A stretch of DNA of 41,054 bases from NCBI GenBank assembly GCA_944383825.1, contig CALWRA010000026.1:1-41054 (forward strand), given 5' to 3'. Source of the DNA: an uncultured Acetatifactor sp. (lineage in GTDB: Bacteria; Bacillota; Clostridia; Lachnospirales; Lachnospiraceae). The stretch's first letter is position 1. Each line of letters starts with the position of its first letter. Positions 23,925 to 33,493 of the stretch are shown in pieces. Below the pieces are notes generated by a model. It was given only the letters and a program-made list of their open reading frames with translations. It was not told the origin of the DNA and made no database searches. The translations under genes were made by a program, and so were the position numbers.

Positions 23925-25820
23925 TTACTCCCATATGCTGAACTTTTCATTAGAAAAGGTTCGTTGATACCCATTTTCCTCCATGTACTCCATCAGCAGC
24001 TCCAACTTTTCGTCTCCTTCAATCTCTCCAATCCTTTTTTCCGTCAGCCCCAGATCCACAAGACCCTGATTCCCCTCTTCAATGTATCCGGCATACTCTC
24101 TCTCCATTATGATCACAGGGCGGCCTTCCACCTCAGAAAGCGCCTGCTTCATAACCTCCGCACCATAGGAACGCAGATCCGGCCAGGGATTAAAGGCCGA
24201 GGGCATCTGCAGATAGTAGGACAGAGCCGGAATCTGTCCGTACAGAATCACCTCCCTGCCCTGCAGCCCATTTTCCTGCACATATGAGGTAACAGAGCTC
24301 ATCCATTCCGCACGCTCCGGACTCATCCTTATCCCCCGAAGCACCTCATTGTTATCCACCCTGGCGCTGACATCCCGTACCCCAGTTGCCTCCGCAAACA
24401 CAAAGCAGACGCCAAATAGAAGGGTCTGAAACAAGAACATGGCAAGAAAAGCTCCAAGCAGCCATTTTAACGGCTCAGTGGAAATCACAAGCTGCTTTCT
24501 TCGAATGACGCTGTGGCTTTTAATAAATCGACCGCACTGCCAGAAGGTATAGGGAGCCGCCAGAAACAGATTATTCAGGCTGGGGTATACACCGTTATTG
24601 CTCCCAATGGAAGTGAGCAGCACCATCAGAATCAGCATACCGCTGATCAGCTTTTCCCGGGGGGAACAGCTCCTGTGAAAAATCCGGACCGCTCCAATAA
24701 ACATGGCAAGCATCAAAAACAAGACGCCCGGCCTCAGTATGGAGTCATAGCTGTAAAACTGCAAGGAGCAGAATCCTCTGTAATACAGCCAGCCAAGCAT
24801 GGCGGCGGCGGCCAGAGCCCAGAGAACCCTCCCGCTCGCCTTAAGAAAGCTGGACAGTCTCGGATTTCGTTTTATTATATCAAGCCTCTCTGTAGAAAAA
24901 TGCAGCATTCCAAAGAAAATCAACCCCACAGCCGCAATCATGCCTATTCTAACAACCCAGTAAAGATTTTCCGTATAAATTGTAACGAGTCCCATAATCA
25001 TGGAAGATGCTTTATAATCCGCAGCATTGTCCGTCATGGCAAACAGGCGCCTGATCCCCTCAGTATAAGCGTCAAGTCCGTACCGCACATGAATGTATCC
25101 CAAAAATACCGCCAGGGAAGCCACATATCCCAGAAAGCACCAGAGTGTATCCAGAGCGGTTCTTCGAATAATCTGCTGTTTCTTCTGCCCTTTTTCCCTG
25201 CCGTCAATCACTGCATAAGCCCAAACAGCCAGAATCATGGCCGCCTCGGGCAAATTGGAAAAACGGACAAATACATTGGTGCCAAGACAGATACCGGCAG
25301 CCGCAAGATACCCTCTCTTCTGTCCGGTCAGTCCTTCGTACAGAAAGCACACACACGCCAGAAACAATACGTAGGTCAGATAATTATATAAAAGGGCAGT
25401 GGGGCACCAGCAGAGGCTAACAGCAACCATCTCTCCCAAAAATGCCATAAGCGGGGAAACACCCAGCTTTTTCGTGCAGAATACATACCCTGCCACCGCC
25501 AGAAAGCTCACAAACAATCCTGTATAAAAGTTCATGCCCGCCAGCCCGTCCGCAAAGGGAAGCTTTGTCAACAGATTCCCCAAAACATTGGCAAAATAAG
25601 TGGAAAACAGCCACATGGAGTCCATGTGCTCAAGTCCCATATACTGAAAGTTCGCATAATTATATCCCGTGTCCCACAAGTCCAGTCCCCAGGTAATATG
25701 GCGCAGAGGATAAAAGGCAAGAATGATAATGAAAATGATTCCTGCAGCCTTTTCCCTTTCCTTTATGCCTCTTCTGTCCCCTGCCTTTGCCGCTTCTTTG
25801 GTCTTTCCTGTTTCTCTCAC
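23925..25820 (-). CDS. Polytopic membrane protein, probable GT-C-type glycosyltransferase
   Basis: A 631-residue protein with about 12 hydrophobic segments between residues 25 and 480, then a soluble C-terminal domain of about 130 residues. The first extracytoplasmic loop contains LDLWDTGYNYANF, where the Asp residues are placed like the catalytic or metal-binding Asp of GT-C enzymes (PMT, ArnT). The C-terminal domain (ILYGQIPALSYYLQMPSAFNPWPDLRSY in part) is typical of 'hypothetical' Firmicutes GT-C proteins. It likely uses a polyprenyl-linked sugar donor for a surface glycan. The start is GTG at 25820, in GGAGGTTTTTGTGA; the TGA of the upstream acyltransferase overlaps it by 4 bp, so they are coupled. 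Substrate unknown. Confidence 0.75.
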   Translation of the reverse strand: MRETGKTKEAAKAGDRRGIKEREKAAGIIFIIILAFYPLRHITWGLDLWDTGYNYANFQYMGLEHMDSMWLFSTYFANVLGNLLTKLPFADGLAGMNFYTGLFVSFLAVAGYVFCTKKLGVSPLMAFLGEMVAVSLCWCPTALLYNYLTYVLFLACVCFLYEGLTGQKRGYLAAAGICLGTNVFVRFSNLPEAAMILAVWAYAVIDGREKGQKKQQIIRRTALDTLWCFLGYVASLAVFLGYIHVRYGLDAYTEGIRRLFAMTDNAADYKASSMIMGLVTIYTENLYWVVRIGMIAAVGLIFFGMLHFSTERLDIIKRNPRLSSFLKASGRVLWALAAAAMLGWLYYRGFCSLQFYSYDSILRPGVLFLMLAMFIGAVRIFHRSCSPREKLISGMLILMVLLTSIGSNNGVYPSLNNLFLAAPYTFWQCGRFIKSHSVIRRKQLVISTEPLKWLLGAFLAMFLFQTLLFGVCFVFAEATGVRDVSARVDNNEVLRGIRMSPERAEWMSSVTSYVQENGLQGREVILYGQIPALSYYLQMPSAFNPWPDLRSYGAEVMKQALSEVEGRPVIIMEREYAGYIEEGNQGLVDLGLTEKRIGEIEGDEKLELLMEYMEENGYQRTFSNEKFSIWE

Positions 25821-26950
25821 AAAAACCTCCTATCCAGTCTGCTGATCTGGGAAGACATCACTCTGCCGGGCGCTGTCCTTCCAATTCCTTTCAAAACTGC
25901 GCCGGTCAAAAATTCCCGAAAAGCATCCAGCAAAATACCGAAGGCAAACACCGTCGCCACGGCAAAAACAGTATACCCTGCCAGACTCACCGCAGACGAA
26001 ATCCGATCTGCTCCCAGCCAGGACTGCCAGGCATATCTGATTCCCATATTCTCATGAAGCAGATAAACCCCAAGGGTATAAGGGCCAATCCTCACCGCAG
26101 CCCGGGCCGTCCTTCCCGACACCTTGAGCTGCAGAAACAGGCAGAACAGCCCCACAGAAGCAAGAAACGGGAAAATATGATTGTATTCTGTCGGAATTTT
26201 CAGGATCAGACCAAGGCTTCCCGTCCGCAGGTACACCTGGCGCAGGACAAACAGCTCCGTCAGAATCCCCAGGCAGCCTGCAGCATACAGACATACGCTT
26301 CTGCTCTTTTTTTCCAGAAAAGGAATCCCAAACCGGCGAATATAGGCGGCCGTAAGAAACACACACAGATACCAGATGAAATCATATCCCTGTCCATCTG
26401 TTTCCAGCCGGAAGGGCAGCACGGATTTTAGCAGGCAAAAAAGGAAAAGCAGGGTTCCCAGCGCAGCCTGCATCTGCCCCTTCGTCATTTTACGGACCCC
26501 CATACCAATGACGGGCAGAGCCGCATAAAGAAAAAGATAAACTGTTAAAAACCAGTAATGATCCATTGATATGGGAAACAGAATCGACAGGAAATAATGG
26601 GTGTCCGCCTCGCCTGCCGGAAGAATCCCCGTCAGCGCAGCAAAAATGCCTATCCCCGCGGAGTAAATCCACACCTGAAGCCACAGTCCCAACAGTCTGC
26701 TTATCTTAAAGGACGACTGAGTTAAAAAGTATCCGCTGATCAGCATATACAGATTCACCGCCACGATACAGAAGGACTCAATCACCCACCCGGCAATCCC
26801 TGGGCCGCCCATGGAGCTTTCGGTCAAATCGCCGAGAAGCTCTCCCTTTCCGAGATAATGCAGGGCCACCACCATCATCATGGCAATGCACCGCAGAAGC
26901 TCTAAATTTGCCATTCTGGATTTGCTCACATCTTTTTGCTTTTTCTCCAT
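25817..26950 (-). CDS. Acyltransferase 3 (OatA/WecH-type) membrane protein
   Basis: A 377-residue protein with about ten membrane segments. The N-terminus RMANLELLRCIAMMMVVALHY is the hallmark of the acyltransferase 3 family, with the catalytic-type His in VALHY. Members O-acetylate or succinylate cell-surface sugars. YTLGVYLLHENMGIRY near the C-terminus is the family's second signature. The start at 26950 follows GCGGACAGGAAGGTATAAT, a variant of the recurring initiation block. It is coupled to the GT-C-like gene (GTGA overlap), so the pair probably builds and decorates the same surface polymer. The acyl group and acceptor are unknown. Confidence 0.88.
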   Translation of the reverse strand: MEKKQKDVSKSRMANLELLRCIAMMMVVALHYLGKGELLGDLTESSMGGPGIAGWVIESFCIVAVNLYMLISGYFLTQSSFKISRLLGLWLQVWIYSAGIGIFAALTGILPAGEADTHYFLSILFPISMDHYWFLTVYLFLYAALPVIGMGVRKMTKGQMQAALGTLLFLFCLLKSVLPFRLETDGQGYDFIWYLCVFLTAAYIRRFGIPFLEKKSRSVCLYAAGCLGILTELFVLRQVYLRTGSLGLILKIPTEYNHIFPFLASVGLFCLFLQLKVSGRTARAAVRIGPYTLGVYLLHENMGIRYAWQSWLGADRISSAVSLAGYTVFAVATVFAFGILLDAFREFLTGAVLKGIGRTAPGRVMSSQISRLDRRFL

Positions 26951-27183
26951 GATTATACCTTCCTGTCCGCTTTATCAAATCCACTGTGGCTACCATTTTA
27001 CACTCTTTTTCAGGTTATGGGAAGATCTCCTTATCATATTCCTATACCGCGCCGCAGAAAAAGGCTTATGCAGACGCTGTCCTCCCAACAGCAAAAGCCC
27101 ATAAAATCAGTTCTCCCATCACAGGAAACATCCTTCCCAAAAAGAAGCCCGTCAATGCAACGGCAAAGCGAAGGATTGCACCT

Positions 27184-28677
27184 TTATTGCACCACCAGGT
27201 TGGAATATCCCATAAGACTTTCATCCACAGCCCTGGCCGCCTCTCTCCCCTCGCGGATGGCCCAGACCACCAGAGACTGTCCCCTGCGCATATCCCCTGT
27301 GACAAACACCTTTTCCTGGCTGGTCCGATATGCGCCGAAGGGGGTTTTCACATTTGTTCGCTCATTCAGCTCTAGGCCAAAGGCCTCCGCCACATATTTC
27401 TGAGCTCCCAGAAAGCCTGCGGCAATCAGAACAATATCTGCGTCCAGCACCTGTTCACTTCCCGGCGCCTCCCGCATTTTCATACGTCCGCTCTCCTGCT
27501 CCTTTTCCCAGGAGAGCTTTACAACTTTTACCGCCTTTAAATTTCCGTTTTTATCCTTTAAAAATTCCTTGACTGTGGACTCATAAATACGGGGATCATG
27601 GCCGTAAACCGCGATCGCCTCCTCCTGTCCGTAATCCGTCTTGCAGACCCTGGGCCATTCGGGCCAGGGATTACTCTCCGTCCTTTTATCAGGCGCCTTT
27701 GGCATCATTTCTATCTGGATCACAGATTTTGCGCCATGCCTTACTGCCGTTCCAACGCAATCGTTTCCTGTATCTCCGCCGCCGATGATCACCACGTTTT
27801 TCCCCTTTGTGTCTACATATGCCCCATCCTCGAAATGGGAGTCCAGAAAACTTTTCGTATTCGCCTTGAGAAAATCCACCGCAAAGTAAATACCCTTTGC
27901 ATCCCTTCCCGGGGCGTTGATGTCTCTGGGGTTGGAAGCCCCGCAGGCAAGTATCACCCTGTCAAATTCCTGCAAAAGTGCGGATGCCTTAAGATCCTTT
28001 CCCACATCCACCCCGGTTTTGAATACAACGCCTTCCTCCTCCATGATCCTTCGCTTTCTATCCACAATCCGTTTTTCCAGCTTCATATTGGGAATGCCGT
28101 ACATCAAAAGCCCGCCGATGCGGTCCGACCGTTCAAAGACCGTGACGAAATGTCCCCGCCTGTTGAGCTGGTCTGCCGCTGCAAGTCCCGATGGACCGCT
28201 ACCTATAACAGCCACCTTTTTTCCGGTGCGTACCTTGGGAGGTTCTGCCGCAGCATATCCTTCCTCATAAGCGTTTTCTATAATCGCATATTCATTCTCC
28301 TTAGAGGAGACCGGATCCCCGTTCAGCCCACAGGTACACGCCGCCTCACACAGCGCCGGGCATACCCGGGATGTAAACTCGGGAAAATTATTCGTTTTCT
28401 TTAAGCGGGAATAAGCCTGCCTCCAGTTTCCTGTATATACAAGATCATTCCATTCCGGCACCAAATTGTGCAAAGGACAGCCGCTGACCATATCACTGAT
28501 CATCATTCCCGCCTGGCAAAAGGGAACGCCGCATTCCATACATCGAGCTCCCTGAAGCTGTTGCTTTTCTTTGGGAAGATGCTGATGAAACTCATTAAAA
28601 TGTCCGATTCTCTTCAGAGGATCCTCAGACCGGCTCTCCTCCCTTTTATATTCCATAAAACCGGTTGGTTTACCCAT
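27184..28677 (-). CDS. gltD: Glutamate synthase small (beta) subunit
   Basis: A 497-residue NADPH-dependent subunit that feeds electrons to GltB. The N-terminal cysteines in ARCMECGVPFCQ and later CPLHN/VCPALCEAAC form the Fe-S binding region. The FAD site is GSGPSGLAAADQL and the NADPH site GGGDTGNDCVG. The start is placed at 28677 because the upstream in-frame ATG is itself part of the GGAATGGAGG ribosome binding site. It is downstream of gltB by 105 bp in the same direction. The gap contains two hairpins that cannot form together. No convincing terminator follows, and 26951-27183 holds no credible gene. Confidence 0.95.
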   Translation of the reverse strand: MGKPTGFMEYKREESRSEDPLKRIGHFNEFHQHLPKEKQQLQGARCMECGVPFCQAGMMISDMVSGCPLHNLVPEWNDLVYTGNWRQAYSRLKKTNNFPEFTSRVCPALCEAACTCGLNGDPVSSKENEYAIIENAYEEGYAAAEPPKVRTGKKVAVIGSGPSGLAAADQLNRRGHFVTVFERSDRIGGLLMYGIPNMKLEKRIVDRKRRIMEEEGVVFKTGVDVGKDLKASALLQEFDRVILACGASNPRDINAPGRDAKGIYFAVDFLKANTKSFLDSHFEDGAYVDTKGKNVVIIGGGDTGNDCVGTAVRHGAKSVIQIEMMPKAPDKRTESNPWPEWPRVCKTDYGQEEAIAVYGHDPRIYESTVKEFLKDKNGNLKAVKVVKLSWEKEQESGRMKMREAPGSEQVLDADIVLIAAGFLGAQKYVAEAFGLELNERTNVKTPFGAYRTSQEKVFVTGDMRRGQSLVVWAIREGREAARAVDESLMGYSNLVVQ

Positions 28678-28690
28678 TCTTACCTCCATT

Positions 28691-28752
28691 CCGAAGCGTT
28701 TTAAGCCGGGGGTATGCCATTGCAGAGTTTATGACGCTTCGGCACAAACTCT
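28691..28752 (-). promoter_or_regulatory. Alternative hairpins in the gltB-gltD gap
   Basis: CCGAAGCGT (28691-28699) can pair with ACGCTTCGG (28734-28742), placing a 9-bp stem beside the gltD ribosome binding site. AGAGTTT (28724-28730) can pair with AAACTCT (28746-28752). The second stem traps 28734-28742 in its loop, so on the minus-strand RNA the two compete. This could tune gltD translation relative to gltB. Confidence 0.45.
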
Positions 28753-28782
28753 TAACTCTGCCCCGCCACATCAATGCGCAGC

Positions 28783-31700
28783 TCAGGCATCCTGTGAAAA
28801 ATGCCTGGTATTGGCATAAAATGCCTCTATCTGCGCCTGTTCCGCGTTCAATCCCTTTTCCTCCATCTGAACAATGGTTTTCAGCACCCGCTCATAGTCA
28901 TGAGGAATAATTTTCTTAAATTTTGAAAGATACTCGGCAAAGTGATCCAAAACTTCCTTGCCCTTGGCCGAATTGGTCAACGCCACATGCTCCTGAATCA
29001 TACTTTTCAGCTCCAGAATATCGTACTTGGAAACCAGCTCCCTCGAGGATACCATTTCCTTATTGAGCCGCTTGTAGAGATCGTTGCCCTCATCCAGCAC
29101 GTAGGCAATGCCGCCGCTCATGCCCGCCGCGAAATTCTTGCCAGTGCTTCCCAGCACTACCACCCGTCCGCCGGTCATATATTCACAGCCATGATCTCCC
29201 ACGCCTTCCACCACGGCTACCGCTCCGGAATTGCGCACACAAAACCGCTCTCCTGCAACTCCATTGATAAAAGCCTTGCCGCTTGTGGCTCCATACAGCG
29301 CTACGTTTCCGATAATAATATTTTCCTCCGCCTTGAATCTGCTTCCCTTGGGGGGATAGACAATGAGCTTCCCTCCGGAAAGTCCTTTTCCGAAATAGTC
29401 ATTGCTGTCCCCCACAAGCTCCAGGGTAAGGCCCTTGGGGATAAACGCGCCGAAGGACTGCCCTCCGGCTCCACTGCACAGCACCCGGTAGGTATCCTCC
29501 TCCACGTTATCCCCCAGTCTTCTGGTAATCTCGCTTCCCAGAATGGTTCCGAAGGCCCGGTCCGTATTAGACACGTCCACTTCCACGCTTCTTCCTGCGC
29601 CGGAATATATGGCTTTTCCAAGCTGTTTTAAAAGCACCCTTTCATCCAGAGTTTTCTCCAGTTGAAAATCATATACCTGCTTCGGATCAAAGGTGACCCG
29701 CTGTTCCGTACTTTTATACGGGTTGGAAAGTATTCTGCTTAAATCTATTTTTTTCTGACTCTCAGTCAGATTTTCCTTAACCTTTAAGAGATCTGTCCTG
29801 CCCACCAGCTCATCCACGGTACGGACTCCCAGCGCCGCCATATACTCCCTCAGCTCCTGAGCGATAAAACGCATAAAGTTTTCCACATACTCCGGTTTGC
29901 CTCTGAAGTTCTTTCTCAGTTCCGGGTTCTGGGTGGCAACGCCCACAGGACAGGTGTCCAGATTGCAGACTCTCATCATCACACATCCCATGGTAACCAG
30001 GGGAGCAGTGGCAAAGCCGAATTCCTCTGCCCCCAGAACCGCCGCAACAGCCACATCTCTTCCGCTCATTAGCTTGCCATCGGTCTCGATGCGGACTTTG
30101 TTTCTCAAGCCGTTCATGATCAATGTCTGGTGCGTCTCCGCCAAGCCAAGTTCCCAGGGAAGCCCCGCGTTATGAATGGAGCTTCTGGGCGCCGCGCCGG
30201 TACCGCCATCATAGCCGGACACCAGAATCACCTGCGCCCCTGCCTTTGCAACGCCTGCCGCCACAGTTCCCACGCCTGACTCAGACACCAGCTTTACGGA
30301 AATCCTGGCCTGTGTATTTGCATTTTTCAGATCAAAAATTAACTGAGCCAGATCCTCAATGGAATAAATGTCATGGTGAGGAGGGGGAGAGATCAAGGAT
30401 ACGCCGGGCGTGGAATGTCTTGTTTTTGCAATCCAGGGATATACCTTCCCTCCGGGCAGATGCCCTCCTTCTCCGGGCTTTGCTCCCTGAGCCATTTTAA
30501 TCTGTATCTCCTGAGCGCTGACAAGATAACGGCTGGTAACGCCGAAGCGTCCGCTTGCCACCTGCTTAATGGCCGAGCAGCGGTCTATCCCGTCGTCTCC
30601 CGGCGCAAGGCGGTCCAGCTCCTCACCGCCCTCGCCGGAATTACTTTTTCCGTGCAGCCTGTTCATTGCGATTGCCATTGTCTCATGAGCCTCCTTGGAG
30701 ATGGAGCCATAAGACATTGCCCCGGTTTTAAATCTGGTTACAATGGACTCCACCGGCTCGACTTCCTCAATTAGAACTCCCTTTTGGGGATAATTAAAAT
30801 CCAGCAGGCCTCTCAGGTTCATCACTGCGCTTTCATCGTTGATCATAGCCGTATACTGCTTGAACATATCGTAATCCCCGCGCTTTGTGGACTCCTGAAG
30901 CATATGGATGACGGCAGGATTGTACAAATGCTTATCTCCACCGCTTCTCATCTTATGGTGTCCCGGACTGTCCAGAGTCAGATCGCTGGAAAGTCCCAGG
31001 GGGTCAAAGGCCATGGAATGCAAATCATCCACTTCCTTTTCTATATCCTTCAGCGTCACCCCGCCCACCCGGCATACGGTGTTGCTGAAATATTTATGAA
31101 TCACCTCGGGGGCGATGCCGATTGCCTCAAAAATCTGAGATCCCTGATAGGATTGCAGGGTGCTGATGCCCATTTTAGAAGCAATCTTCACTATTCCATG
31201 GAGCACAGCATGGTTATAATCATTTACAGCCGCATAATAATCCTTATCCAGCATGTGATTCTCTATCAGCTCTCTGATGCTGTCCTGAGCCAGATAGGGA
31301 TTGATTGCACAGGCGCCGTAGCCCAAAAGGGCCGCAAAGTGATGTACCTCTCTTGGCTCTCCGGACTCAAGAATTAAGGCCACTCTGGTACGCTTTTTGG
31401 TGCGGACAAGATATTGATTCAATGCGGAAACCGCAAGAAGCGATGGCATGGGAACATGGTTCTCATCCACCCCCCTGTCGGACAGGATCAGCACATTCAC
31501 CCCATCTCTATAGGCTCTGTCCACTTCCACAAACATTCTATCAATGGCCCGCTCCAGGCTGGTGTTCTTATAATAAATGATGGGCACCACCTCTACCTTG
31601 AAGCCTTCCGCCTCCATATTTTTTATTTTTAGCAGATCCGTATTGGTCAAAATCGGATTGTTCACCTTCAAAACATTGCAGTTTTTGGGAGATTCCTCCA

Positions 31701-33345
31701 GTAAATTTCCCTCCGTTCCAATGTAGATGGTGGTAGAGGTCACAATCTCTTCCCTTATGGCGTCTATGGGAGGATTGGTAACCTGGGCAAAAAGCTGCTT
31801 GAAATAGTGAAACAGCGGATGATAGGTTCTGCTGAGAACAGGAAGCGGCGTATCCACCCCCATGGCTGCAATGGCCTCTCCCCCATCCCTTGCCATCGGA
31901 AGAATGCTTGTTTTCAGCTCATCGTAGGTATAGCCGAAGGCCTTCTGCATTCTCTGCCGTTCCTCATGAGTATATTCCGGCACTCTCTGGTTGGGAATGT
32001 GCAAATCCTTAAGCTCTACCAAATTACTGTCAATCCACTCTCCGTAGGGCTGTCTGGAAGCATATTTTTCCTTTAGCTCTTCATCGTCAATGACTCTGCC
32101 AAGGACAGTGTCCACCAGAAGCATCTTGCCTGGGCGAAGTCGTTCCTTTGCTTTAATTCTAAAGGGATCCAAATCCAGAACCCCCACCTCCGAGGACAAA
32201 ATCAAGGTATCGTCATCCGTAATCAGGTACCTGGAGGGGCGCAGTCCGTTCCTGTCAAGCACGGCGCCCATAATATCCCCATCAGAAAACAGTATGGATG
32301 CCGGGCCGTCCCAGGGCTCCATCATAGTAGCATAGTATTGGTAGAAGTCTCTCTTCGTCTGAGACATGGCCTTATTGTTTGCCCAGGGCTCCGGAATGGT
32401 GATCATCACTGCCAGGGGAAGAGCCATTCCGCTCATAACAAGAAATTCCAAAGTATTATCCAGCATGGCGGAATCGGATCCTGTCTTGCTGATAGCAGGC
32501 AGCACCTTGTACATCTGTCCCTTTAAATGGCCGGATTCCATGTTTTCCTCCCTTGCCAGCATTTTGTCCGCATTTCCCCGAATGGTATTGATTTCTCCAT
32601 TGTGCACCATCAGACGGTTGGGGTGAGCTCTTTCCCAGCTGGGGTTGGTGTTGGTGGAAAATCGGGAGTGCACCATAGCAATGGCGGATTCAAAATCCCT
32701 GCTCTGCAGATCAGCATAAAAGGTTCTCAGCTGCCCCACCAGAAGCATTCCCTTATATACAATGGTTCTTCCGGACAAGGATACCACATATGTGTCGTCC
32801 GTAGACTGTTCAAACACACGTCTCACAATGTATAATCTGCGGTCAAATTCAAGCCCTTTCTCCACACCGGAGGGCTTCCTTACGAATCCTTGCATAATGC
32901 AGGGCATACACTCCACAGCCTTATGTCCAAGCACGCCGGGAAAGGTTGGCACTTCCCGCCAGCCCAAAAATTCCAGGCCTTCCTTCTGCACAATGATTTC
33001 AAACATTTTTTTCGCCTGATTGCGGCGAAGCTCCTCCTGAGGAAAGAAAAACATTCCCACACCGTATTCTCTTTCTTCCCCCAAATGGATTCCCAAAGGC
33101 TTCGTTACCCTTTTAAAAAATTTATGAGGAATCTGAGTCAGGATACCCACTCCATCCCCTGTTTTACCTTCCGCGTCCTTGCCGGCCCTGTGCTCCAGAT
33201 TTTCAACGATTTTCAGCGCATTTTCCACTGTAGCTCTGGTTTTTCTGCCGCTGATATTCACACAGGCGCCAATCCCGCAGCTGTCATGCTCAAATTCTTC
33301 ACAGTATAAGGGCGCCTTTGGAGGCTTGTTTTTCACTTCAAACAT
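28783..33345 (-). CDS. gltB: Glutamate synthase large (alpha) subunit
   Basis: A 1520-residue enzyme converting glutamine and 2-oxoglutarate to two glutamates. The N-terminal class II glutamine amidotransferase begins at C23 (HDSCGIGACV) after a 22-residue propeptide that is normally removed to expose this Cys. A central domain follows. The FMN/synthase domain has KPGEGGHLPGGKV, SPPPHHDIYSIEDL and the 3Fe-4S cysteines in GCVMMRVCNLDTCPVGVATQ. The C-terminal GXGXG helix domain has SGGKLIVYPPKG and MTGGRVVVLG. The length is normal. The start at 33345 has GGAAAGGAGC upstream. It is preceded by a good promoter and a terminator-like leader hairpin, and followed by gltD. Confidence 0.97.
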   Translation of the reverse strand: MFEVKNKPPKAPLYCEEFEHDSCGIGACVNISGRKTRATVENALKIVENLEHRAGKDAEGKTGDGVGILTQIPHKFFKRVTKPLGIHLGEEREYGVGMFFFPQEELRRNQAKKMFEIIVQKEGLEFLGWREVPTFPGVLGHKAVECMPCIMQGFVRKPSGVEKGLEFDRRLYIVRRVFEQSTDDTYVVSLSGRTIVYKGMLLVGQLRTFYADLQSRDFESAIAMVHSRFSTNTNPSWERAHPNRLMVHNGEINTIRGNADKMLAREENMESGHLKGQMYKVLPAISKTGSDSAMLDNTLEFLVMSGMALPLAVMITIPEPWANNKAMSQTKRDFYQYYATMMEPWDGPASILFSDGDIMGAVLDRNGLRPSRYLITDDDTLILSSEVGVLDLDPFRIKAKERLRPGKMLLVDTVLGRVIDDEELKEKYASRQPYGEWIDSNLVELKDLHIPNQRVPEYTHEERQRMQKAFGYTYDELKTSILPMARDGGEAIAAMGVDTPLPVLSRTYHPLFHYFKQLFAQVTNPPIDAIREEIVTSTTIYIGTEGNLLEESPKNCNVLKVNNPILTNTDLLKIKNMEAEGFKVEVVPIIYYKNTSLERAIDRMFVEVDRAYRDGVNVLILSDRGVDENHVPMPSLLAVSALNQYLVRTKKRTRVALILESGEPREVHHFAALLGYGACAINPYLAQDSIRELIENHMLDKDYYAAVNDYNHAVLHGIVKIASKMGISTLQSYQGSQIFEAIGIAPEVIHKYFSNTVCRVGGVTLKDIEKEVDDLHSMAFDPLGLSSDLTLDSPGHHKMRSGGDKHLYNPAVIHMLQESTKRGDYDMFKQYTAMINDESAVMNLRGLLDFNYPQKGVLIEEVEPVESIVTRFKTGAMSYGSISKEAHETMAIAMNRLHGKSNSGEGGEELDRLAPGDDGIDRCSAIKQVASGRFGVTSRYLVSAQEIQIKMAQGAKPGEGGHLPGGKVYPWIAKTRHSTPGVSLISPPPHHDIYSIEDLAQLIFDLKNANTQARISVKLVSESGVGTVAAGVAKAGAQVILVSGYDGGTGAAPRSSIHNAGLPWELGLAETHQTLIMNGLRNKVRIETDGKLMSGRDVAVAAVLGAEEFGFATAPLVTMGCVMMRVCNLDTCPVGVATQNPELRKNFRGKPEYVENFMRFIAQELREYMAALGVRTVDELVGRTDLLKVKENLTESQKKIDLSRILSNPYKSTEQRVTFDPKQVYDFQLEKTLDERVLLKQLGKAIYSGAGRSVEVDVSNTDRAFGTILGSEITRRLGDNVEEDTYRVLCSGAGGQSFGAFIPKGLTLELVGDSNDYFGKGLSGGKLIVYPPKGSRFKAEENIIIGNVALYGATSGKAFINGVAGERFCVRNSGAVAVVEGVGDHGCEYMTGGRVVVLGSTGKNFAAGMSGGIAYVLDEGNDLYKRLNKEMVSSRELVSKYDILELKSMIQEHVALTNSAKGKEVLDHFAEYLSKFKKIIPHDYERVLKTIVQMEEKGLNAEQAQIEAFYANTRHFSQDA

Positions 33346-33382
33346 AGCAGTGCTCCTTTCCGGTTATTATCGCTTCATACAC

Positions 33383-33423
33383 AAAAAAGCCGCAAAGAAC
33401 CGTTGATACGCTCCCTTGCGACT
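33383..33423 (-). terminator. Terminator-like hairpin in the gltB leader
   Basis: On the minus strand AGTCGCAA (33416-33423) pairs with TTGCGGCT (33388-33395; one G-U pair), followed by a run of T. The equivalent plus-strand structure would contain a C-A mismatch, so it works on the minus strand only. It starts some 6 nt after the predicted transcription start and ends about 40 nt before gltB. Confidence 0.6.
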
Positions 33424-33435
33424 TTTCTAAAAGGT

Positions 33436-33464
33436 ACTATACACCTTTTTTCTCATTCTGTAAA
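33436..33464 (-). promoter_or_regulatory. Promoter of gltBD
   Basis: TTTACA (33459-33464), a 17-bp spacer and TATAGT (33436-33441) on the minus strand. Confidence 0.75.
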
Positions 33465-33493
33465 CACCTTTTCATGTGATATGCGCCGACTTT

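Noticed and set aside
27066..27180. Hydrophobic frame after gltD on the minus strand (…AVALTGFFLGRMFPVMGELIL…)
   Set aside because: It is the out-of-frame tail of gltD with no start codon or ribosome binding site of its own in the hydrophobic part.
33346..33430. Riboswitch or ANTAR double-hairpin element before gltB
   Set aside because: The leader has no room before the terminator-like stem, and no hexaloop hairpin with the A1/G4 pattern was found.
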